From contig JAHWHN010000011.1 in assembly GCA_019323235.1 (NCBI GenBank), positions 1-16,901 on the forward strand: a stretch of 16,901 bases of DNA. The letters run 5' to 3'. The notes under the pieces were generated by a model. The model saw nothing but the letters and a program-made list of their open reading frames with translations. It ran no database searches and had not been told where the DNA came from. The translations under genes and the position numbers were made by a program. This DNA comes from Candidatus Woesearchaeota archaeon (GTDB lineage Archaea; Nanobdellota; Nanobdellia; Woesearchaeales; JABIAG01). Position 1 is the first letter of the stretch. Each line of letters opens with the position of its first letter. This document shows positions 7,597-14,049 of this stretch, one piece after another.

Positions 7597-8427
7597 ATGA
7601 CTGAATTATTTGTTCCTTATTTGATTGCTTTAATCTTTTTAGGATTAGCATCTATTACTGATTTAAAAACTAAAGAAGTTCCTTATTCAATTAGCTATTC
7701 TTTTATTATCTTTGCAATAATATTTAGAATTCTTCTATCATTAAGACTATGGAGTTTTATTCCTTTATTAGAAGGACTTTATGGATTTTTGATATTCTTT
7801 ACAATAGGATATTTACTTTACAAAGTTAATCTATGGGGTGGGGCTGATGCTACGTTGTTATTCGCAATGGGAATATTATTTGGTTTTACTTCTATAAAAG
7901 ACTTCATGCCAAACTTTTTATTAAATTTGATGATAATTGGAGGGTTTTATGGAATTTTATATTGCTTTTATAAGGGAATTAAAGAAAATTTAGATTATAA
8001 ATCTCCCAAAGTAATCAGAAAAGTTTATTTGATTTCTTCAATATTACTTTTAATTGGTTATTTTTTAATAAATGATAATTCTTTGAAAATTTCATATTTT
8101 TTCTTAATACTAATGATTCCAGTAAGTGTTCTTTTAATTAATTATACTAAACAAGTTCAAGATAAATTGTTAATAAGAAAAGTTTCTATATTGAAATTAA
8201 CAGAAGGAGATTGGATTAGTGAGAATATTGTTGTTAATGGTAAAATTATTGCCAGGAAAACAGACAATGGTTTGAGTTTAAAACAATTAGAAGAGTTAAA
8301 GAAATTATATAAATCTGGAAAATTAAAAGAAGTTATGATGAAAGAAGGCATGCCTTTCATTCCAAGTTTTCTTATTTCTTTAATTGTAACATACTTCTTC
8401 GGGAATATTCTTTTATTACTTATTTAA
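7597..8427 (+). CDS. A24-family preflagellin/prepilin peptidase
   Basis: A 276-residue polytopic membrane protein of the aspartic peptidase family A24 (FlaK/PibD/TadV/PilD type), which removes the positively charged leader from type IV pilin-like precursors at the inner face of the membrane. The two catalytic aspartates are visible: D22 in ASITDLKTKEVP and D84 in WGGADATLLFAMG, the latter a GGAD version of the family's GxGD motif. There are about six hydrophobic segments, then a soluble stretch (about 185-255) ending in KEGMPFIPSFL, and a last helix. The C-terminal extension is larger than in the shortest FlaK enzymes and resembles other archaeal A24 peptidases. A likely substrate is the RGQVAIF-type protein at 1-1231. 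No pilus ATPase or platform gene is present in the window, so the system it serves is unknown. Confidence 0.88.
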   Translation: MTELFVPYLIALIFLGLASITDLKTKEVPYSISYSFIIFAIIFRILLSLRLWSFIPLLEGLYGFLIFFTIGYLLYKVNLWGGADATLLFAMGILFGFTSIKDFMPNFLLNLMIIGGFYGILYCFYKGIKENLDYKSPKVIRKVYLISSILLLIGYFLINDNSLKISYFFLILMIPVSVLLINYTKQVQDKLLIRKVSILKLTEGDWISENIVVNGKIIARKTDNGLSLKQLEELKKLYKSGKLKEVMMKEGMPFIPSFLISLIVTYFFGNILLLLI

Positions 8428-8436
8428 ACAATTATC

Positions 8437-8446
8437 TTTAAAAATA
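8437..8446 (+). promoter_or_regulatory. TATA-like element of the 210-aa protein gene
   Basis: TTTAAAAATA begins 29 nt before the ATG at 8466, matching the leaderless spacing of other genes here. Confidence 0.45.
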
Positions 8447-8465
8447 TAAGTTCATTAATTATTTC

Positions 8466-9098
8466 ATGAATCAGAATATTGTAAATGAACAAACTTTAGA
8501 AGATTTTTGCTATTGTTATGATAGTATTTTCTCAAATTTACAACCTGATTTCCACGATTTTTTAAATCTCCCTTTAAATAAAAGACTAGATCTATCTTTA
8601 GCATTAGAATATGAATGTAAACTATCTGAAAAAATATCCCAAATTAATCCAAAATATAAATATGATGAGAATATTGTTTTAGATAGGGTTATTTTAATTA
8701 AAAGTTTATATCCTAAAAATATATTAGATAACTTTTGTCCAGAAGTTGTTTTATCTGCTACTATTGCTCAACAATTTTATGAAATGGGTCTTAGAAAAAC
8801 AGATATTGTAACTAAAAGAACAAATAGTGATTTATGTAAATGCTATAAACAAATGATAAAATCTTACTTTAAATCAATATGTGTTGGATATGAAAATGAA
8901 GTTGATTTTTCATTTATATCCTGGAGAGCAGAAAATAAATTAGTTTATCAAGTATTATCATCTCAATATACAGATATGACCATTGTAAATTCAAGTAATT
9001 ATTCTAAATCTTTTCCTATTGATTTAAGTTCAATCATTTTTAGACCTGAACAAATTAATGATTTAAGGTTAAATTTGTTTGATTTTATAACAGAATAA
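8466..9098 (+). CDS. Hypothetical soluble protein (210 aa)
   Basis: I do not recognise this protein. It has no signal peptide or transmembrane helix, looks mostly alpha-helical and is likely cytoplasmic. Visible features are several cysteines (including FCYCYD near residues 14-19, and CKCYK around 123-127), a moderately acidic N-terminal half, and a C-terminus ending FDFITE. The Cys spacing does not match a zinc finger I can name. The start is supported by a TATA-like element 29 nt upstream and the lack of a good alternative ATG. It stands alone between the A24 peptidase and the DUF378 gene, each with its own promoter, so operon context gives no hint. It may be lineage-specific. Confidence 0.65.
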   Translation: MNQNIVNEQTLEDFCYCYDSIFSNLQPDFHDFLNLPLNKRLDLSLALEYECKLSEKISQINPKYKYDENIVLDRVILIKSLYPKNILDNFCPEVVLSATIAQQFYEMGLRKTDIVTKRTNSDLCKCYKQMIKSYFKSICVGYENEVDFSFISWRAENKLVYQVLSSQYTDMTIVNSSNYSKSFPIDLSSIIFRPEQINDLRLNLFDFITE

Positions 9099-9131
9099 AA
9101 AGTTCTAATTATTCTTAATATATACCGAACA

Positions 9132-9139
9132 TTTAAATA
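9132..9139 (+). promoter_or_regulatory. TATA box of the leader ORF / DUF378 unit
   Basis: TTTAAATA (in CATTTAAATAC) begins 29 nt before an ATG at 9161 but 113 nt before the DUF378 start, so the mRNA has an approximately 84-nt leader before DUF378. Confidence 0.6.
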
Positions 9140-9160
9140 CTAATTAATTATAGATTTAAC

Positions 9161-9241
9161 ATGGCAAGTATATTTTCTCAAAAATCATTAAAAATTCATA
9201 TTCTTAGAAAAGTAAAATCTTTTCAGGAAAAAAGGAGGTAA
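9161..9241 (+). CDS. 26-codon leader ORF upstream of the DUF378 gene
   Basis: ATG at 9161 lies where the transcript should begin. The frame stays open for 26 codons (MASIFSQKSLKIHI...KRR), a basic peptide with pI clearly above neutral. Its last two sense codons AGG AGG plus the stop TAA form the AGGAGGT Shine-Dalgarno of the DUF378 gene, which starts 3 nt later. Translation of this ORF by the leaderless route would carry ribosomes over that site. This layout suggests translational coupling or a regulatory leader peptide; alternatively it is only a 5' untranslated region. Confidence 0.45.
   Translation: MASIFSQKSLKIHILRKVKSFQEKRR
9233..9239 (+). promoter_or_regulatory. Strong Shine-Dalgarno site of the DUF378 gene
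   Basis: AGGAGGT, 5 nt before the ATG at 9245, is the best ribosome binding site in the window. It fixes the start and suggests high expression. Confidence 0.8.
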
Positions 9242-9244
9242 AAA

Positions 9245-9445
9245 ATGGCAGAAAAAAGCGTATTAGATTGGATTGCTTTAGTTTTAGTAATCGTAGGAGC
9301 AGTTAACTGGGGTCTTGTTGGAGCATTTGACTTAGACTTAGTAGCTCTATTAGTAGGTAGATGGGCTGTTGTTGCAACTATTGTATACATATTAGTTGGA
9401 TTATCAGGACTATACACTATTTACTTAGTAACAAAAGAAGAATAA
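9245..9445 (+). CDS. DUF378-family small membrane protein (66 aa)
   Basis: The signature VIVGAVNWGLVGAFDLDLVALLVG followed by a second hydrophobic helix with YILVGLSGLY matches the DUF378 (YuzA-like) family, found in many bacteria and archaea and of unknown function. The protein has two transmembrane helices (about residues 8-28 and 40-61), a negatively charged loop (FDLDL) and a charged tail (TKEE). Length fits the family. A strong Shine-Dalgarno site, a dedicated promoter with a leader ORF, and a hairpin terminator directly after the gene suggest a highly expressed single-gene unit. The family name is secure; the function is not. Confidence 0.85.
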   Translation: MAEKSVLDWIALVLVIVGAVNWGLVGAFDLDLVALLVGRWAVVATIVYILVGLSGLYTIYLVTKEE

Positions 9446-9459
9446 ACTTAATTAAAAAT

Positions 9460-9495
9460 GGTCGAAAGACCTTTTTTGTTTTTTTTATTTTTTTT
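9460..9495 (+). terminator. Hairpin terminator with GNRA loop after DUF378
   Basis: GGTC (9460-9463), GAAA tetraloop (9464-9467), GACC (9468-9471), then T6 and further long T runs to 9495. An A run precedes the stem. The GAAA loop is a stable GNRA type. It resembles a bacterial intrinsic terminator, and the T tracts alone would suit archaeal termination. Confidence 0.65.
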
Positions 9496-9530
9496 CACTG
9501 GACACAGTGGCCAAGTTCTCGCGTTTGATA

Positions 9531-9538
9531 TTTAAATA
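9531..9538 (+). promoter_or_regulatory. TATA box of the 64-aa membrane protein gene
   Basis: TTTAAATA begins 28 nt before the ATG at 9559; leaderless. Just upstream is an unusually G+C-rich patch (9496-9524) with a CACTG/CAGTG inverted repeat. Confidence 0.55.
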
Positions 9539-9558
9539 AAGAAATTAATTTAATTCTT

Positions 9559-9753
9559 ATGACTTACATAGACTTAAATGAATTGAGAAGAACTAAATTA
9601 AATTTAGAAACTTATGGTAAAGCTTTTGTTATTACTAGAAATACTTTGATAGCTATTTTAGTAGTTTTATGTATAATTACTCCTTTTACAAATTGGATGA
9701 TTCCATTTATTGGTAAAATTATTAAGAATGGTATTTCTTTTAGATTTAATTAA
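9559..9753 (+). CDS. Small single-helix membrane protein (64 aa)
   Basis: The protein has a polar, charged N-terminal segment (1-28, MTYIDLNELRRTKLNLE...), one hydrophobic helix (29-52, containing IAILVVLCIITPF) and a short basic tail (GKIIKNGISFRFN). I know no family for it. It may be a bitopic membrane protein with its N-terminus in the cytoplasm. The start is supported by a TATA box at the leaderless distance. Its stop codon overlaps the stop of the opposite-strand HIT gene by 4 nt (9750-9753), so the two transcripts must converge and overlap. A chance ORF cannot be excluded, but promoter and start fit well. Confidence 0.6.
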   Translation: MTYIDLNELRRTKLNLETYGKAFVITRNTLIAILVVLCIITPFTNWMIPFIGKIIKNGISFRFN

Positions 9754-10256
9754 GGTAGTCTATGTAATGCTTTTTCTACCCAATTCATACCTGCTTCATC
9801 TTTTTTAATTTCAGAAGGCTTTTTTTCTTTTTCTTCTGGATTTGAAGGTTCTTCTTTTTTATTTAAAGCATCAATAATTTGCTTTGACAATGATTCTAAG
9901 TCTTCTTTTTGTGCTGGTTTTGGATTCCATTCAAAACTTAATCCATCTTCAGGTTTTCTTGGGATTATATTTATTGAAGAATGTGGAATTTCTTGACCAG
10001 CAGAGATTCCATTATTTATTAAAATATTAGTTCCTTGTGCACCAATTACATCAAATAATATTGCAGATAACTTATTTGCCATAATAAACAAACTTGGAAA
10101 TACATCATCAGATATTTGTTCTATGATTACGTTATGATTTCTTGGTATGATTACTAAATGTCCTACTGAAACTGGATTTTGATCTAAGAAACAAATCATT
10201 TCTTCATCTTCATATACTTTAAATTCAATTTCCTCACAATATTTGCAATCTGCCAT
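9750..10256 (-). CDS. HIT-domain protein lacking the catalytic histidine (168 aa)
   Basis: The fold is that of the histidine triad (HIT/Hint) superfamily, nucleotide-binding hydrolases or transferases: a CxxC pair (C4, C7), FLDQNPVSVGHLVIIPRNH (23-41), and the region before the triad, TNILINNGISAGQ (76-88). The triad H-x-H-x-H reads H92-S-S94-I-N96, so the middle nucleophilic histidine is Ser and the third is Asn. Ordinary AMP-lysine type hydrolysis is therefore unlikely; nucleotide binding may remain. After the domain come a charged Lys/Glu/Pro linker (132-155) and a short final helix NWVEKALHRLP. It is third in the synthetase operon, starting 1 nt after the stop of the preceding HIT gene (TAAAATG), with no Shine-Dalgarno. 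DPANN genomes carry related pseudo-HIT proteins as I recall, but function is unknown. Confidence 0.85.
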   Translation of the reverse strand: MADCKYCEEIEFKVYEDEEMICFLDQNPVSVGHLVIIPRNHNVIIEQISDDVFPSLFIMANKLSAILFDVIGAQGTNILINNGISAGQEIPHSSINIIPRKPEDGLSFEWNPKPAQKEDLESLSKQIIDALNKKEEPSNPEEKEKKPSEIKKDEAGMNWVEKALHRLP

Positions 10257-10257
10257 T

Positions 10258-11193
10258 TTATGTAAATAAATTTGCTATGTCATCCAAAGATGCTTTTCTT
10301 TTTGGAACAATTACATTAGCTTTTTTTTCTTCCTTATTTGGTTTTATTTTATTTTTTGTCTTAGATTCTTCTTTGTTTTCTTCAGAAGATTTATGATGTT
10401 TATTTTTACTTCCTTTTGGACGTCCTTTTCTATTCATTGGTTTTGATTTTATATCTAAGTTTTTATCAACATAATATAATTTTGAAGAATCTCTTTGAAC
10501 TCCCACTTTAAGGACTTTTTCGTGTTCATAGATTTCATCTTCAGGATCATCTTTTCTTTTCATCTTTACTCGAGAAACATCTCCCTCTTTATCTACAAAA
10601 TATAAATAACCTTTTTCTTTAACTGGTTTTTCTCTTGTGTCTGGGATATTTTGAGGTTCTTCGATTTCAATTGGTTTTTGCAAAATACCAGAAATGTATT
10701 TTTTGATATTATCTGCCATTTCTTTTAATTGAGCTTTATCTATTGAAGCTCTCTTTAGATTAAAACATGTTAGTCCATCATTATCAAATCTTGGGACTAT
10801 ATGTATCATAAAATGTTGAGATTTTTGACCAGCAACCGGACCATTTGCCATAAAAATATTTGTTCCTGAAGCTTTTAATCCTTTCAAACATGCTCTTGAT
10901 AATTTTTTAGTTGCTAATGATAAATTAGCCATTATTTCATCAGGAATTTGAGGACTAACTTGATAATGGTCTTTTGGAATTAATAAAATATGACCTTTTG
11001 TAGCAGGATTTATGTCTAATATTGCAATAGAAAAATCATCTTCATAAACTCTCGTTGATGGAATTTCTCCTTCAATTAATTTACAAAAAATACACTGAGA
11101 TTTTTGAAATGCTTTTAATTCTTCAGGAGACATTTTAGAGATTTTATCTTTTAATTCTCTTATTTGTTCCTCAGTCATATTTTCAGTATTCAT
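10258..11193 (-). CDS. HIT-domain protein with altered triad and AT-hook-like tail (311 aa)
   Basis: Layout: an N-terminal helix (MTEEQIRELKDKISKM...), a HIT domain at about 34-170 with CIFC (34-37) and LDINPATKGHILLIPKDH (59-76), and a triad H127-F-M129-I-H131 in which the central nucleophile is Met. The long tail has two copies of a short motif (YLYFVDKEGDVSRVKMKRK at 196-214 and LYYVDKNLDIKSKPMNRK at 239-256), then GRPKGSKNK (257-265), close to an AT-hook, a Lys/Glu-rich stretch and a C-terminal helix (DDIANLFT). Minor-groove DNA or RNA binding is therefore possible. I chose ATG 11193, one base after the synthetase stop (TAAAATG, as at the next junction), rather than 11235, which would overlap the synthetase by 41 nt; 11178 is a third option. 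A loss-of-catalysis regulator or binding protein is the simplest reading. Confidence 0.85.
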   Translation of the reverse strand: MNTENMTEEQIRELKDKISKMSPEELKAFQKSQCIFCKLIEGEIPSTRVYEDDFSIAILDINPATKGHILLIPKDHYQVSPQIPDEIMANLSLATKKLSRACLKGLKASGTNIFMANGPVAGQKSQHFMIHIVPRFDNDGLTCFNLKRASIDKAQLKEMADNIKKYISGILQKPIEIEEPQNIPDTREKPVKEKGYLYFVDKEGDVSRVKMKRKDDPEDEIYEHEKVLKVGVQRDSSKLYYVDKNLDIKSKPMNRKGRPKGSKNKHHKSSEENKEESKTKNKIKPNKEEKKANVIVPKRKASLDDIANLFT

Positions 11194-11194
11194 T

Positions 11195-12892
11195 TTATTT
11201 ATGTGTGAACCAAAATTTATAGACTCCACCTTCAATTGAATCTAATCTACAAAATCCAAATCTTTCGAATTGTATAACATCTCCAATTTCTAATTGTTCT
11301 ATGTTTTTTTCTGCAAAACCAGATTTTGTTTTATTATCATCCATTAAGATTTCTACATCTACATTATCTTCTAGAGGTAACCAATGAATTAATTTTTTAC
11401 CTTCTGTTCTAAAATCATTATAAGATAAATTTGTGAATTCTAATTCACCATTTTCTTTATGTATGAAATTTAAACAATCCATTAATCTAATGTTTTCCAT
11501 ATTTTTCATATCATCAAAGTCTTTTTTTTCGATATAAAAAGAATCATTTGTTTTGAATTTTCTTCCACCTTCCATAACTTCTGGATGTAGGTCTAATTCA
11601 ATTTCTTGTTCTGGTGCATTTTTAATTGTTATTTCTCTTGGATTTTCTATCATAAAAAATCTTTTAGCTGATTTATCCAATAATCTTCTATTAATTGATG
11701 AAATAACAGAAAAGTCTAATACTGAATTTGATTTACTCATCCCAATTACTTTTGCTAATTCGTAATAAGCATCTCTCACAATACCTCTTCTTTTTAAGGC
11801 TTTTAAAGTTACTAATCTTGGGTCATCCCAACCAATATACTCTCCAGATTCAACCAAACCTCTAATTTCTCTACCTTGAGTAATTGCTCCCTCAACAGAA
11901 ACACGAGCATATTGTCTTACTTCAACATGTCCTAAATTGAATAAATCTCTTATATATTTTTGAAGTTCAATTCTTGAATGAAATTCATTACTTCTGTTAA
12001 CATGAGTAATTCCTAATTCCCCTTCTAATACTGCGCATTCAAAATCATACATTGGCCATGCTTTATATTTTTCTTCATGTCTATAATGTGGATAGTTTAC
12101 TATTCTGAAAATAACTGGGTCTCTCATTACTGCATTTTTATGTTCCATGTCTATTTTTAATCTTAAAACCATATTTTCATGAAGTCCAGATTTCATTTCA
12201 TCCCATTCTTTTTTAACTATTTCAACATCTTTAGATCTATGAGAACATTCTTTCATTTCTCTTCTTCCTAAAGACATTTTTTCTTTTTTACAACTACAAG
12301 TATAAGCTTGACCTTTTTCTATTAATTCTTCAGCTTTTTTAATTAAATGATCATTATAGTCAGATGCAAAAACTACTTTATCTACTTCGATGCCTAGATA
12401 ATCAATAACATCTTCTCTCATTGCATCAACATATTCTTGACTTTCTTTTTCAGGATTGGTATCATCAAATCTTAAGATACATTTTCCATCATATTTTTTA
12501 GCATACATATAATTAATTAAGAAACTCATTGCATGACCAATATGATTGTATTTACTTGGTTCTGGTGCAATTCTTGTTATAACTTTTCCAACTTCAGCAT
12601 TTTTCAATTCTGGAAGTTCTTTTCTTTCTTCTTTTCTTTTCTCTTTTGCTTCTTTTTTTGATTCAAAATATTCTGGGTCTAAATCTAAAATTGCTTGTTT
12701 TTGTTCTTCTAATGATAAAGAATTAACTTCACGAGCAACTCTATTAATTGCTTGCATAGTTTCTTGCATATTGTCTTTAGCATCTGGAAATTCTCCAACA
12801 ATTTTACCTACTAAAGCGCCAGGGTTACATTTACCTTTAAATTGTACTGCATTTTGTAATGCATACATTCTAATTGAGTCATCCATGTTCAT
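11195..12892 (-). CDS. gltX: Glutamyl-tRNA synthetase, archaeal type
   Basis: Class Ib aminoacyl-tRNA synthetase that charges tRNA-Glu (in archaea often also tRNA-Gln, later amidated by GatDE). At 565 residues it is full length. The first 75 residues (ALQNAVQFKGKCNPGALVGK...) are the archaeal N-terminal extension, then RIAPEPSKYNHIGHAMSF with HIGH at 117-120, LRFDDTNPE (140-148), a possible zinc site (C199, C201, C216, H218), GWDDPR (354-359) and a beta-barrel anticodon-binding C-terminal region (about 410-565). The KMSKS loop is unusual (EGAITQGREIRGLVESG, 334-350). A MSKS string at 385-388 is not that motif by position. The TATA box 30 nt upstream (12915-12922) supports ATG 12892 and a leaderless mRNA; ATG 12886 is an alternative. 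It heads an operon with two HIT genes joined by 1-nt TAAAATG junctions. Archaeal GluRS is favoured over GlnRS by the N-domain. Confidence 0.93.
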   Translation of the reverse strand: MNMDDSIRMYALQNAVQFKGKCNPGALVGKIVGEFPDAKDNMQETMQAINRVAREVNSLSLEEQKQAILDLDPEYFESKKEAKEKRKEERKELPELKNAEVGKVITRIAPEPSKYNHIGHAMSFLINYMYAKKYDGKCILRFDDTNPEKESQEYVDAMREDVIDYLGIEVDKVVFASDYNDHLIKKAEELIEKGQAYTCSCKKEKMSLGRREMKECSHRSKDVEIVKKEWDEMKSGLHENMVLRLKIDMEHKNAVMRDPVIFRIVNYPHYRHEEKYKAWPMYDFECAVLEGELGITHVNRSNEFHSRIELQKYIRDLFNLGHVEVRQYARVSVEGAITQGREIRGLVESGEYIGWDDPRLVTLKALKRRGIVRDAYYELAKVIGMSKSNSVLDFSVISSINRRLLDKSAKRFFMIENPREITIKNAPEQEIELDLHPEVMEGGRKFKTNDSFYIEKKDFDDMKNMENIRLMDCLNFIHKENGELEFTNLSYNDFRTEGKKLIHWLPLEDNVDVEILMDDNKTKSGFAEKNIEQLEIGDVIQFERFGFCRLDSIEGGVYKFWFTHK

Positions 12893-12914
12893 AACATAAA
12901 TTAAATTTATGCTC

Positions 12915-12922
12915 TATATAAA
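12915..12922 (-). promoter_or_regulatory. TATA box of the synthetase operon
   Basis: Minus strand TTTATATA begins 30 nt before the ATG at 12892. It lies in the 49-nt gap after the metalloprotease-like gene, so the synthetase operon probably has an independent start. Confidence 0.65.
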
Positions 12923-12941
12923 GTTTTTCAGATTCCCGACG

Positions 12942-13958
12942 TTATTTTAGAGTTTTCTTTCTTATTTTTGTTAATTCTTTAATATGTTCAGAAACATCAA
13001 ATTCACCATTTTTTGACCTTAAACTAATTACTGGTTTGAAATTATGTTTTTTTGCTACCTTTTCATATTCTTTTAAAAGTTTAACATAACCAAATCTACT
13101 TAATTTCTCAATATCTATTTTTTCAAAGTAAAGAATTGACTGGAAAATATGAGCACCAATTATTTGCATAGAATAATTAATTTTTAAATTTAATTTTTTG
13201 ATTTCATGGTCTGCTTCATCCCAAGAATTTTTTTCAGAAAGTTTTGAATAAGAATCCTCAAAACATTCATTTAATTCCTTTGCTTCTTTTAATGATTTAT
13301 GATAATAATCTTTAACTGATTCTTCATTTAAATCTAACATATCTTTATATTCTTGATAAAATTTAGCTAATCCTTCTAAAACTACCAATTCATTTACATT
13401 CATTAAAGAGTTTCTAAGTTTTTCCCAAAAAGAAACACTTCCTGAATTTTCATATAATTTTTGCAATGCTTTTGATAATTTAATTCTTTTTTTATCAACA
13501 ATTCTTGAAACGTGATTTATTTGAAGATGCCATAAATGAGTCATTTCATGAGCAATTACCTTTCTAACTAATTTATAAAAAACTTTTGGAGGGTCTTCAT
13601 CTTTGAAATTTGTTTGAAAATATTTCAGAGAAATAAAATCAAAATTGAGATGAACTCTATATTTCCCCCTTCTAAACTCAGGAATATTTATATAACCTAA
13701 TCTTTGGTCTTTATCTACTAACTCTTTTGCTCTCTTGATATTTATTTTAAAAGAATTATTTATATGAATAATTATATCTAAACTTGAGAACTTATCTAAA
13801 TTTTCTAATTCCTTTAGTGAATCTAAGAATTGATTCATTTTATGTTTGTCTGATAAAATAGCAAATCTTTTATTTGTATGATAAATGTTTATTTCAGAAC
13901 CATTAATTTTTATTCTTTCAATTAATTCTTCTTCGCCTTCATTAATATTAAAAAACAT
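12942..13958 (-). CDS. Putative intracellular zinc metalloprotease (gluzincin-like, 338 aa)
   Basis: The motif VIAHEMTHLWH (134-144) is a zinc-binding HExxH, with H137, E138 and H141 as two ligands and the general base. A plausible third ligand is E195 in VVLEGLAKFYQEY, the EGxA pattern used by gluzincin-type peptidases, 54 residues later. No signal peptide or membrane helix is visible, so it should act in the cytoplasm. The N-terminal 115 residues look alpha/beta with a beta hairpin just before the active-site helix (YRVHLNFDFI), and the C-terminal half is helical. I recognise no named family; substrates are unknown. The start is supported by a TATA box 30 nt upstream. It lies divergent from the MscS gene and upstream of the synthetase operon, without an evident functional link. 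It may be a DPANN-specific peptidase. Confidence 0.75.
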   Translation of the reverse strand: MFFNINEGEEELIERIKINGSEINIYHTNKRFAILSDKHKMNQFLDSLKELENLDKFSSLDIIIHINNSFKINIKRAKELVDKDQRLGYINIPEFRRGKYRVHLNFDFISLKYFQTNFKDEDPPKVFYKLVRKVIAHEMTHLWHLQINHVSRIVDKKRIKLSKALQKLYENSGSVSFWEKLRNSLMNVNELVVLEGLAKFYQEYKDMLDLNEESVKDYYHKSLKEAKELNECFEDSYSKLSEKNSWDEADHEIKKLNLKINYSMQIIGAHIFQSILYFEKIDIEKLSRFGYVKLLKEYEKVAKKHNFKPVISLRSKNGEFDVSEHIKELTKIRKKTLK

Positions 13959-13980
13959 CTTACTTTAATTAAAATAAGAT

Positions 13981-13988
13981 TATATAAA
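13981..13988 (-). promoter_or_regulatory. TATA box of the metalloprotease-like gene
   Basis: Minus strand TTTATATA begins 30 nt before the ATG at 13958, giving a leaderless mRNA. It stands back to back with the MscS promoter. Confidence 0.6.
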
Positions 13989-14007
13989 TTTTTATAATTT
14001 CGAAATA

Positions 14008-14016
14008 ATTATAAAT
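14008..14016 (+). promoter_or_regulatory. TATA box of the mscS-hit operon
   Basis: ATTATAAAT predicts transcription from about 14037, leaving a leader of about 13 nt that contains the Shine-Dalgarno site. Confidence 0.5.
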
Positions 14017-14037
14017 GAAAGTATAATTTAGATACTA

Positions 14038-14043
14038 GAGGGG
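14038..14043 (+). promoter_or_regulatory. Shine-Dalgarno site of the MscS gene
   Basis: GAGGGG, 6 nt before the ATG at 14050; supports that start. Confidence 0.65.
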
Positions 14044-14049
14044 TTTAAA

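Noticed and set aside
11194..11235. Longer start for the 311-aa HIT protein
   Set aside because: It would overlap the synthetase by 41 nt with no signal, whereas ATG 11193 reproduces the TAAAATG junction seen at the next gene boundary.
11727..11744. MSKS string in the synthetase as the KMSKS catalytic loop
   Set aside because: It lies about 25 residues after GWDDPR, while the true loop precedes that motif in class Ib enzymes.
12546..12899. 117-codon plus-strand frame opposite the synthetase
   Set aside because: It lies fully over conserved synthetase codons, is low in complexity, and has no promoter or ribosome site.
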